Part shown: one piece after another, positions 42,695 through 49,611 of the stretch
Layout of the letters: each line of letters begins with the position of its first letter
Position numbering within the stretch: position 1 is the stretch's first letter
Origin: Pseudomonas sp. AL03
GTDB lineage: Bacteria; Pseudomonadota; Gammaproteobacteria; Pseudomonadales; Pseudomonadaceae
DNA length: 49,611 nucleotides
Direction: 5' to 3'
NCBI RefSeq assembly: GCF_029960815.1
Contig: NZ_JASBRE010000033.1
Span: 1 to 49,611 of the forward strand
Notes under the pieces: generated by a model
Databases searched by the model: none
The model's input: the letters and a program-made list of their open reading frames with translations, nothing else
Told to the model about the DNA's origin: nothing
Made by a program: the position numbers and the translations under genes

Positions 42695-43947
42695 CTAGGA
42701 ATCTTAAACAGGCGTTGTTCAGCGCCTTGCTGGTGTGGGCCGTTGCCTACCCGGTACTCGGTCTGAAACTGACCATTGTCGGCATCAACCTCGAAGTCCA
42801 TGGCACCAGCACTGCAACACTGATCACTATCGCCGTGTGCTCGGTGCTGATGTTCCTGCGGGTGCTGTTCGATCAGCAGATCAGCGCAGCCTGGAAATCC
42901 TCGCCCAACATGCCGGTGATGCCGGCCAAGGCCAGTACTTTCCTGACCCTGCCGACCACCCAGCGCTGGCTCATCATTGCGTTGATCGTCGGTGCGCTGG
43001 TCTGGCCGTTCTTTGGCTCTCGCGGCGCGGTGGATATCGCCACCTTGGTGCTGATCTACGTGATGCTTGGCCTGGGCCTGAACATCGTGGTCGGTTTGGC
43101 CGGTCTGCTCGACCTCGGTTACGTCGGTTTCTATGCCGTCGGTGCCTACAGCTATGCGCTGCTCTCGCACTACTACGGTTTGAGCTTCTGGATCTGCCTG
43201 CCGATCGCTGGCCTGATGGCAGCCACTTTCGGCTTCCTGCTCGGCTTCCCGGTACTGCGTCTGCGCGGTGACTACCTGGCGATCGTGACCCTGGGCTTCG
43301 GTGAAATCATCCGTCTGTTCCTGCGGAACCTGACCGACATCACCGGCGGCCCCAACGGCATCAGCAACATCGAGAAACCGACGTTCTTCGGCTTGACCTT
43401 CGAACGTAAAGCCGCTGAAGGCCTGCAGACTTTCCACGAGTACTTCGGCCTGCAATACAACTCGATCAACAAGGTGATCTTCCTTTACCTGATTGCGCTG
43501 TTGCTGGCACTGTTCGCCCTGTTCGTCATCAACCGCTTGCTGCGCATGCCCTTGGGCCGTGCCTGGGAAGCACTGCGTGAAGACGAAATCGCCTGCCGTG
43601 CGTTGGGCCTTAACCCGACAGCAATCAAGCTCTCGGCCTTTACCCTGGGTGCGTGCTTCGCCGGTTTCGCCGGCAGCTTCTTCGCCGCGCGTCAGGGCCT
43701 GGTGACACCGGAGTCCTTCACCTTCATCGAGTCAGCGACCATCCTCGCCATCGTGGTGTTGGGTGGCATGGGCTCGCAATTGGGCGTCGTACTCGCCGCC
43801 ACGGTGATGATCCTGTTGCCGGAAATGATGCGTGAGTTCAGTGAGTACCGCATGTTGATGTTCGGCGCCTTGATGGTGCTGATGATGATCTGGCGTCCTC
43901 AAGGTCTGCTGCCCATGCAACGCCCTCACATGGAGCTGCGCAAATGA
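42691..43947 (+). CDS. livM: BraE/LivM, permease
   Basis: Second permease, 418 residues. An N-terminal extension with extra helices (about 1-110) is usual for LivM; the core includes LGLGLNIVVGLAGLLDLGYVGFYAVGAYSYALL near 130-160 and LREDEIACRALGLNPTAIKL near 296. Overlaps livG by four bases (ATGA). Intact. Confidence 0.95.
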   Translation: MTRNLKQALFSALLVWAVAYPVLGLKLTIVGINLEVHGTSTATLITIAVCSVLMFLRVLFDQQISAAWKSSPNMPVMPAKASTFLTLPTTQRWLIIALIVGALVWPFFGSRGAVDIATLVLIYVMLGLGLNIVVGLAGLLDLGYVGFYAVGAYSYALLSHYYGLSFWICLPIAGLMAATFGFLLGFPVLRLRGDYLAIVTLGFGEIIRLFLRNLTDITGGPNGISNIEKPTFFGLTFERKAAEGLQTFHEYFGLQYNSINKVIFLYLIALLLALFALFVINRLLRMPLGRAWEALREDEIACRALGLNPTAIKLSAFTLGACFAGFAGSFFAARQGLVTPESFTFIESATILAIVVLGGMGSQLGVVLAATVMILLPEMMREFSEYRMLMFGALMVLMMIWRPQGLLPMQRPHMELRK

Positions 43948-44711
43948 GCCGCGAGATCCTCAAAGTCGACAATTTGAGCATGCGCTTCGGCGGCTTGCTG
44001 GCGGTCAACGGCGTAGCCCTGACCGTAAAAGAAAAACAGGTGGTGGCACTGATCGGCCCCAACGGCGCGGGCAAGACCACCGTGTTCAACTGCCTGACCG
44101 GATTCTACAAGCCGAGCGGTGGCAGCATCCTGCTTGACGGTCAACCGATCGAGGGCCTGCCTGGCCATAAGATTGCCCTCAAAGGCGTGGTGCGCACCTT
44201 CCAGAACGTGCGGCTGTTCAAGGACATGACGGCGGTCGAGAACCTCTTGATCGCCCAGCACCGCCACCTGAACACCAACTTTCTGGCTGGCCTGTTCAAG
44301 ACCCCGGGGTTTCGCAAGAGCGAGCGCGAGGCCATGGAATTCGCCGAGTACTGGCTGGATAAGGTCAACCTCAAAGAGTTCGCCAACCGCACCGCCGGGA
44401 CCCTGGCCTACGGTCAGCAACGTCGTCTGGAAATCGCGCGCTGCATGATGACCCGTCCGCGGATCCTCATGCTCGACGAACCGGCCGCCGGTCTGAACCC
44501 CAAGGAAACCGAAGACCTCAAGGCGCTGATCAGCATGCTGCGTGAAGAGCACAACGTCACCGTGCTGCTGATCGAACACGACATGAAACTGGTCATGAGC
44601 ATTTCCGACCACATCGTCGTGATCAACCAGGGCACGCCTCTGGCCGACGGCACGCCGGAACAGATCCGCGACAATCCTGAAGTGATCAAAGCCTACCTGG
44701 GGGAAGCGTAA
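43944..44711 (+). CDS. livG: BraF/LivG, ATP-binding subunit
   Basis: ABC ATPase of 255 residues. Walker A GPNGAGKTT (about 38-46), signature region LAYGQQRRLEIAR (about 153-165) and Walker B ILMLDEPAAGLNP. Pairs with LivF to drive import. Its TAA directly abuts the livF ATG. Confidence 0.95.
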   Translation: MSREILKVDNLSMRFGGLLAVNGVALTVKEKQVVALIGPNGAGKTTVFNCLTGFYKPSGGSILLDGQPIEGLPGHKIALKGVVRTFQNVRLFKDMTAVENLLIAQHRHLNTNFLAGLFKTPGFRKSEREAMEFAEYWLDKVNLKEFANRTAGTLAYGQQRRLEIARCMMTRPRILMLDEPAAGLNPKETEDLKALISMLREEHNVTVLLIEHDMKLVMSISDHIVVINQGTPLADGTPEQIRDNPEVIKAYLGEA

Positions 44712-45413
44712 ATGCTGCAATTCGAAAACGTTTCCACCTTCTACGGCAAGATCCAGGCGCTGCACAGCGTCAACGTGGAAATCCGTCAGGGCGAAATTGT
44801 CACCCTGATCGGCGCCAACGGCGCGGGCAAATCCACCCTGCTGATGACCCTCTGCGGTTCGCCGCAGGCCCACAGCGGCAGCATCCGCTACATGGGTGAA
44901 GAGCTCGTGGGGCAGACCTCGGCGCAGATCATGCGCAAGAGCATTGCCGTGGTTCCGGAAGGTCGTCGGGTGTTTGCCCGTCTGACCGTGGAAGAAAACC
45001 TCGCCATGGGCGGATTCTTCACCGACAAGGGCGATTATCAGGAGCAGATGGACAAAGTCCTCGGACTTTTCCCACGCCTGAAAGAGCGCTTCGCTCAGCG
45101 CGGCGGCACCATGTCCGGCGGCGAACAGCAAATGCTCGCCATCGGCCGTGCGCTGATGAGCAAACCCAAGCTGCTGTTGCTCGACGAACCTTCCTTGGGC
45201 CTGGCACCGATCATCATCCAGCAGATCTTCGACATCATCGAACAGCTGCGCAAGGATGGCGTGACGGTGTTTTTGGTTGAGCAAAACGCCAACCAGGCGC
45301 TGAAAATTGCTGACCGTGCGTACGTTCTGGAGAACGGCCGGGTGGTGATGACAGGCACCGGTGAAGCGCTGCTGACTGATCCGAAAGTGCGTGAAGCGTA
45401 TCTGGGTGGTTGA
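44712..45413 (+). CDS. livF: BraG/LivF, ATP-binding subunit
   Basis: ABC ATPase of 233 residues. Walker A GANGAGKST (about 36-44), signature MSGGEQQMLAIGRAL and Walker B LLLLDEPSLGLAP. Last gene of the operon, followed by a terminator. Confidence 0.95.
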   Translation: MLQFENVSTFYGKIQALHSVNVEIRQGEIVTLIGANGAGKSTLLMTLCGSPQAHSGSIRYMGEELVGQTSAQIMRKSIAVVPEGRRVFARLTVEENLAMGGFFTDKGDYQEQMDKVLGLFPRLKERFAQRGGTMSGGEQQMLAIGRALMSKPKLLLLDEPSLGLAPIIIQQIFDIIEQLRKDGVTVFLVEQNANQALKIADRAYVLENGRVVMTGTGEALLTDPKVREAYLGG

Positions 45414-45428
45414 GCCTTTGCGGTAAAC

Positions 45429-45455
45429 AAAAAACGGCCTTCGGGCCGTTTTTTT
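45429..45455 (+). terminator. Terminator of the Bra/Liv operon
   Basis: AAAAAACGGCC/GGCCGTTTTTT stem with a four-base TTCG loop and a T run, about 15 bases after the livF stop. Confidence 0.9.
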
Positions 45456-45482
45456 GTTTTTACATTCAACGACGATCATTTT

Positions 45483-46394
45483 CTAGCGCAGCCGATCCAG
45501 TGCCTCGCCACTGCGCTTGAACCAGCCAATCAGATAATCTGCCAGCACTTGCGTACGTTTCGGCAATCCACCCTGATACGGATGCACCAGGTACATCGGC
45601 ATTCTGCGCGTCTGATAGTCACGCAGGAGCCAGCGCAAACGGCCGTCAGCCAAATCCGCTTGCAGTAAGTACGACGGCAACCGCGCAATGCCGGCGCCGG
45701 CCAGTGCCGCTTTCTTCAGCAGGCTGTAATGATTGCTGGCGAACGGCCCCGAAACCCGTACCCGCAACAACTCGTGTTGCTGGTGATAAAGCCACTCTTC
45801 GCGACCGCTGTAATGGCTATTGAGCAGGCAGCGATGTTCAGCGAGTGCCTGCGGCGTCAGCGGTTCACCGTATTGCTCAAGGTAGGCCGGGCTGGCGCAG
45901 GTCATTTCATGCCAGGCCAGCAGCGGTCGGGCGACCAGGCGCTCGTCATTGCCCACCTCGGAGCGAACCGCCAGGTCAAAGCCGTCGCGGGACAAATCAC
46001 GATAGCTGTTGCTCAGGTCCAGCTCGATCTGCACCTCAGGGTACTTGCCGGAAAACTCCAGCAATAGCCCATCGAAGAATGTTTCCCCCAGCGACACCGG
46101 AACCGTCATACGCACCGGCCCAGCCATATCATCCTTCAACCGCGCCAATGCCTGACGCGCCCTCTCGACCTGGACTACAAGCGCCTGGGCTTGCGGCAAC
46201 AGCGCCGCGCCCGCTGCCGTCAAACTCAAGCGGCGGGTGGTGCGTTGCAGCAAGACCACGGAAAAGCGCGTCTCCAGCAAACTGATACGCTTGGAGAGCT
46301 GGCCCTTGCTGCAACCCAATTGCTGGGCCGCCAAGGTAAAACTCCCGGCTTCGATCAACACGGCGAACGCCGCCAGATCATCCATTTCACTCAT
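45483..46394 (-). CDS. LysR-family regulator
   Basis: A 303-residue LysR-type activator. The N-terminal winged helix (FAVLIEAGSFTLAAQQLGCSKGQLSKRISLLE) is followed by a substrate domain of the CrgA/AaeR type. ATG at 46394 chosen, GGAA nine bases upstream; an ATG at 46385 is also possible. It diverges from the SDR gene across 102 bases, the usual layout of a LysR protein and its target. Effector unknown. Confidence 0.85.
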   Translation of the reverse strand: MSEMDDLAAFAVLIEAGSFTLAAQQLGCSKGQLSKRISLLETRFSVVLLQRTTRRLSLTAAGAALLPQAQALVVQVERARQALARLKDDMAGPVRMTVPVSLGETFFDGLLLEFSGKYPEVQIELDLSNSYRDLSRDGFDLAVRSEVGNDERLVARPLLAWHEMTCASPAYLEQYGEPLTPQALAEHRCLLNSHYSGREEWLYHQQHELLRVRVSGPFASNHYSLLKKAALAGAGIARLPSYLLQADLADGRLRWLLRDYQTRRMPMYLVHPYQGGLPKRTQVLADYLIGWFKRSGEALDRLR

Positions 46395-46496
46395 GGATTG
46401 TTTCCATTTGAAAACCAAAGGTTGCCTATTAGCGCGCTTATCAATGGAAAAAACCACTCTAGACTGAGACCTCATTCAAACCACTCAAGGATCAGC

Positions 46497-47099
46497 ATGA
46501 TGAAAATTCTTTTGATAGGGGCAGACGGCACCATCGGTTCGGCGGTCGACAAGGAGCTGTCCGAGCGTCACGAGATCGTCCGCATCGGCCGCAACAGCGG
46601 TGATTTCCATGTGGATATCAGCGACAGCGCCTCGATTCGCAAGCTGTTCGAACAGACTGGCAAGTTCGATGCTCTGGTCTGCGCCGCCGGCAACGTGACC
46701 TTCGCGCCCTTGGGCGAAATGACCGAAGAAAGTTTCGCGCTGGGCCTGAAAGACAAACTGATGGGCCAGGTCAATCTGCTGCTGGTCGGCCGCGAGTACG
46801 CCAACGACGGCGCCTCGTTCACCTTCACCACTGGCGTCCTCAGCCACGATCCGATTCGCAGCGGCGCCTCGGCAGCGCTGGTCAATGGTGCCCTGGACAG
46901 CTTCGTCCGCGCCGCCGCCATCGAACTGCCTCGTGGTCTGCGCATCAATTCGGTGAGCCCGAACGTGCTGGTTGAAGCCATGGGCAAATACGCGCCGTAC
47001 TTCCGCGGCTACAAGCCAGTTCCGGCAGCCGATGTGGCATTGGCCTACGCCAAAAGCGTAGAAGGCTTGCAAACAGGTCAGACCTTTCACGTGGGCTAA
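46497..47099 (+). CDS. Atypical short-chain dehydrogenase-fold protein
   Basis: A 200-residue protein with the Rossmann start ILLIGADGTIGSAV (GxxGxIG at 9-15), the CAAGN core motif and INSVSPNVL near the C-terminus. In the position of the catalytic Tyr-x3-Lys of classical SDRs it reads SGASAALVNGALDSF, without Tyr or Lys, so it is probably not a standard dehydrogenase. Starts at 46497 with AAGGA six bases upstream. Likely controlled by the divergent LysR. Confidence 0.8.
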   Translation: MMKILLIGADGTIGSAVDKELSERHEIVRIGRNSGDFHVDISDSASIRKLFEQTGKFDALVCAAGNVTFAPLGEMTEESFALGLKDKLMGQVNLLLVGREYANDGASFTFTTGVLSHDPIRSGASAALVNGALDSFVRAAAIELPRGLRINSVSPNVLVEAMGKYAPYFRGYKPVPAADVALAYAKSVEGLQTGQTFHVG

Positions 47100-47158
47100 G
47101 CCCTTGTGATGAACGGTCAGGCTGCGTAACGTGGCGGCACTTGTCAGGAGACTCAAAG

Positions 47159-47824
47159 ATGCGTGTTGCCCGTTACTTAGTCCTCGTTGCCCCGCTTCCG
47201 CTGTTCACTGCTTGCCAGTTGCTCGATGGCCCGCGTGAAAGTGCGTCCCACGTGGGCCAGACCCGCATGCAGGGCCAGTTGACGGCGGCCGATGGCAAGC
47301 TGTTGTTCCAGCCGTGTAATGAGCAACGTAGTTACGTGGTCATCGACACCGGCGGCACCAGTGTCCTGCAAGAGGCCGCGACCCTGGCCGATGCCCAGGG
47401 CAAGCTGTTTGCCGACGTGCGTGGCCGGATTGTTGCCAGTGGTGTCGACAGCCGCCTCGATCTGGAGCAGCTGTACCGCGTCGAGCGCTCGGGCACCGCG
47501 TGCAACGATCCGAATTTCAAACTGCTGATTCTGCGCGCCGCCGGCCATGGGCCGGAATGGAACGTGAAAGTCAGCGGCAAAGGCATGGTCATCGACCGCG
47601 CCGGTCAGCCGCCATTGGCCGTACCTTACGTTGAAGAGCAACTGGGCGATGGCCGCTTCAATCTCAGCACTGAAGCCAATAACCAGCACATCGAATTGTG
47701 GGTTGCGCCACAACGTTGCGTCGACAACACCACCGGCAGCGTCCAGCACATGAGCGCCGAACTGCGCGTCGACGGCCAGGTTCAGCGCGGCTGCGGGTAT
47801 TTCGGCGGATCGCGTAACGACTGA
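47159..47824 (+). CDS. Lipoprotein, COG3650-like
   Basis: A 221-residue predicted lipoprotein: signal peptide ending LFTAC with C19 as the lipid site. Later parts include GHGPEWNVKVSGKGMVI (about 133-149), resembling the PxW region of META/COG3650-type periplasmic proteins. Function unknown. CAGGAG lies eight bases before the ATG. Confidence 0.75.
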   Translation: MRVARYLVLVAPLPLFTACQLLDGPRESASHVGQTRMQGQLTAADGKLLFQPCNEQRSYVVIDTGGTSVLQEAATLADAQGKLFADVRGRIVASGVDSRLDLEQLYRVERSGTACNDPNFKLLILRAAGHGPEWNVKVSGKGMVIDRAGQPPLAVPYVEEQLGDGRFNLSTEANNQHIELWVAPQRCVDNTTGSVQHMSAELRVDGQVQRGCGYFGGSRND

Positions 47825-47919
47825 TCGTTTTAGCCTCACGGGAATCATTCTTTGAGGCTTATAATCGCGGGCTTCAAACGCCTTGGCGCAGTTGTGCGCC
47901 CCGCGAAACGGATCCTGTC

Positions 47920-49533
47920 ATGTTACGAATCACCGAACTCAAGCTGCCGATCGACCATCCCGATGAAGACCTGCGCCCTGCCATCGTGCAGCGCCTGGGC
48001 ATCACCAGTGATGACCTGCTCGATTTCACCTTGTTCAAGCGCAGCTACGATGCGCGCAAAAAGTCCTCCGAACTGTGCTTCATCTACACCATCGACCTGA
48101 ACGTTCGCGATGAGGCGGCGGTGCTGCACACGTTCGCCGATGACCGTAACGTCAACGTGGCGCCGGATGTCAGCTACAAAGTGGTCGGCCAGGCGCCGGC
48201 TGATCTCGAGCAACGTCCTGTCGTCGTGGGTTTTGGTCCGTGCGGGATTTTCGCCGGGCTGCTGCTGGCGCAAATGGGCTTCAAGCCAATCATCCTCGAG
48301 CGCGGCACCGAAGTGCGTCAGCGCACCAAGGACACCTGGGGCCTGTGGCGTAAAAGCGTGCTTAACCCGGAATCCAACGTGCAATTTGGCGAGGGCGGCG
48401 CGGGGACATTCTCCGACGGCAAGCTGTACAGCCAGATCAAGGATCCGAAGTTCATCGGACGCAAAGTCCTGCATGAGTTCGTCAAGGCCGGTGCGCCGGA
48501 AGAAATTCTCTACGTCAGCAAACCGCACATCGGTACGTTCCGTCTGACCGGCGTTGTGGAGAACATGCGTGAGCAGATTCGCGCGTTGGGTGGCGAAGTG
48601 CGCTTCCAGCAGCGGGTCACCGACGTGTTGATCGAGGACGGCCAAATGGTCGGCGTAGAACTCAATGGCGGCGAGCAGATTCATTCGAAACACGTAATTC
48701 TGGCCCTCGGTCACAGCGCCCGGGACACCTTCCGCATGCTGCATGGCCGTGGCGTTTTCATGGAAGCCAAGCCGTTTTCGGTGGGTTTCCGCATCGAACA
48801 CCCGCAGTCGCTGATCGACCGCGCGCGTCTGGGCAAGTACGCCGGCCACCCTAAACTCGGGGCTGCCGACTACAAACTGGTGCACCACGCCAGCAACGGA
48901 CGTTCGGTCTACAGCTTCTGCATGTGCCCGGGCGGCACGGTAGTGGCGGCGACGTCCGAGCCGGGCCGTGTGGTCACCAACGGCATGAGCCAGTACTCGC
49001 GTAACGAGCGCAACGCCAACTCTGGGATCGTCGTCGGGATTACCCCGGAAGTCGATTATCCGGGCGGCCCGCTGGCGGGTATCGAGTTGCAGGAACGCCT
49101 GGAATCCCACGCCTTTGTGCTGGGCGGCAGCAACTATGAAGCGCCGGCGCAACTGGTCGGCGACTTCATTGCCGGCAAGCCGTCCACCGCGTTGGGCAGC
49201 GTAGAACCTTCCTACAAACCGGGCGTTGCCTTGGGTGATTTGGCGTTGGCCTTGCCGCCGTTCGCCATCGAAGCCATTCGTGAAGCGTTGTCCGCGTTCG
49301 AGAAGCAGATTCGCGGTTACTCACTGCACGACGCCGTGTTGACCGGGATCGAGACGCGTACATCGTCGCCGCTGCGGATTACCCGTAACGAGTCGATGCA
49401 AAGTTTGAACGTGAAGGGCCTGTTCCCGGCGGGTGAAGGCGCGGGTTATGCGGGCGGGATTCTGTCGGCGGGTGTCGATGGGATTCGGATTGCCGAAGCC
49501 GTGGCCCGCGACATCCTCGGCCTCGAGGCCTGA
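47920..49533 (+). CDS. FAD-dependent oxidoreductase, COG2509 type
   Basis: A 537-residue flavoprotein. An N-terminal ferredoxin-like domain (about 1-95) precedes the FAD-binding motif VVVGFGPCGIFAGLLLAQMG (about 101-120) with ILERG; NVQFGEGGAGTFSDGKLYSQ near 155 and GLFPAGEGAGYAGGILSAG near 505 are typical of this uncharacterised family. Reaction unknown. Only 78 bases of the window follow it, without a visible gene. Confidence 0.85.
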   Translation: MLRITELKLPIDHPDEDLRPAIVQRLGITSDDLLDFTLFKRSYDARKKSSELCFIYTIDLNVRDEAAVLHTFADDRNVNVAPDVSYKVVGQAPADLEQRPVVVGFGPCGIFAGLLLAQMGFKPIILERGTEVRQRTKDTWGLWRKSVLNPESNVQFGEGGAGTFSDGKLYSQIKDPKFIGRKVLHEFVKAGAPEEILYVSKPHIGTFRLTGVVENMREQIRALGGEVRFQQRVTDVLIEDGQMVGVELNGGEQIHSKHVILALGHSARDTFRMLHGRGVFMEAKPFSVGFRIEHPQSLIDRARLGKYAGHPKLGAADYKLVHHASNGRSVYSFCMCPGGTVVAATSEPGRVVTNGMSQYSRNERNANSGIVVGITPEVDYPGGPLAGIELQERLESHAFVLGGSNYEAPAQLVGDFIAGKPSTALGSVEPSYKPGVALGDLALALPPFAIEAIREALSAFEKQIRGYSLHDAVLTGIETRTSSPLRITRNESMQSLNVKGLFPAGEGAGYAGGILSAGVDGIRIAEAVARDILGLEA

Positions 49534-49611
49534 CACAAATCCCACAGACAACACAAAACCTGTAGATACTCTGTTCACGGTCAAGCTTTCGCGAGATGTT
49601 TTTCGCTAAAA

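Noticed and set aside
43926..45479. 517-codon open frame antisense to livG/livF
   Set aside because: Shadow frame; the two ABC ATPases on the plus strand have all their motifs.
1..49611. CRISPR arrays, tRNA/rRNA genes, prophage or IS elements
   Set aside because: No regularly spaced repeats, cloverleaf sequences, transposase or phage genes were found on reading; the repeats present are REP-type palindromes.

Overview
The window is chromosomal DNA of a fluorescent Pseudomonas (P. fluorescens group). Evidence: the olsBA pair, the EmhR-EmhABC efflux locus with its conserved operator, a PcaR-controlled protocatechuate/3-oxoadipate cluster, a Pit-RapA neighbourhood, a Bra/Liv ABC operon, REP/REPIN palindromes typical of this group and high-GC coding style. 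No rRNA, tRNA, CRISPR array, phage or insertion sequence was seen.

Layout. 0-5 kb: serine hydrolase with a small membrane protein, an acyl-CoA-dehydrogenase-like protein, ornithine-lipid synthesis (olsB-olsA), a REPIN and acpH. 5-7.6 kb: an ArsR regulator, an MFS exporter and a XenB ene-reductase, probably one electrophile/xenobiotic-response operon. 7.8-14.5 kb: emhR diverging from emhABC, a complete RND pump. 14.5-25.5 kb: aromatic catabolism. A truncated OprD porin with a PcaR-like box is followed by a lower-GC pair (ICMT/NnrU-like membrane protein plus DUF3050 protein), a Tam-like methyltransferase, and a leftward pca cluster (pcaR-K-I-J-F-HG-B-D-C). In that cluster pcaH and pcaG are fused and shortened, pcaB has two internal deletions, pcaC has one, and pcaK is frameshifted, while pcaR, I, J, F and D look intact. 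As written, protocatechuate could not be processed through this locus.

25.5-34 kb: a sparse region, a small GTG-start protein, the Pit phosphate transporter, a CcoM-like 37-residue membrane peptide behind an Anr/Fnr-type box, two small charged proteins, RapA and an MFS transporter. 34-40 kb: an MHYT-GGDEF-EAL c-di-GMP enzyme overlapping tail-to-tail with a 3-hydroxyisobutyrate-dehydrogenase-family gene, a large orphan tubulin/FtsZ-superfamily protein and a DUF2288 protein. 40-45.5 kb: a complete branched-chain amino-acid ABC importer (braC-livHMGF). 45.5 kb to the end: LysR regulator diverging from an atypical SDR, a lipoprotein and a COG2509-type FAD protein.

Most of the window is ordinary core genome. 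The points that stand out are the decay pattern of the pca locus, the orphan tubulin-like protein, the ICMT-like/DUF3050 pair, and the unlinked CcoM-like peptide with its oxygen-response box. Whether the pca lesions are biological or an assembly artefact cannot be decided from sequence alone.
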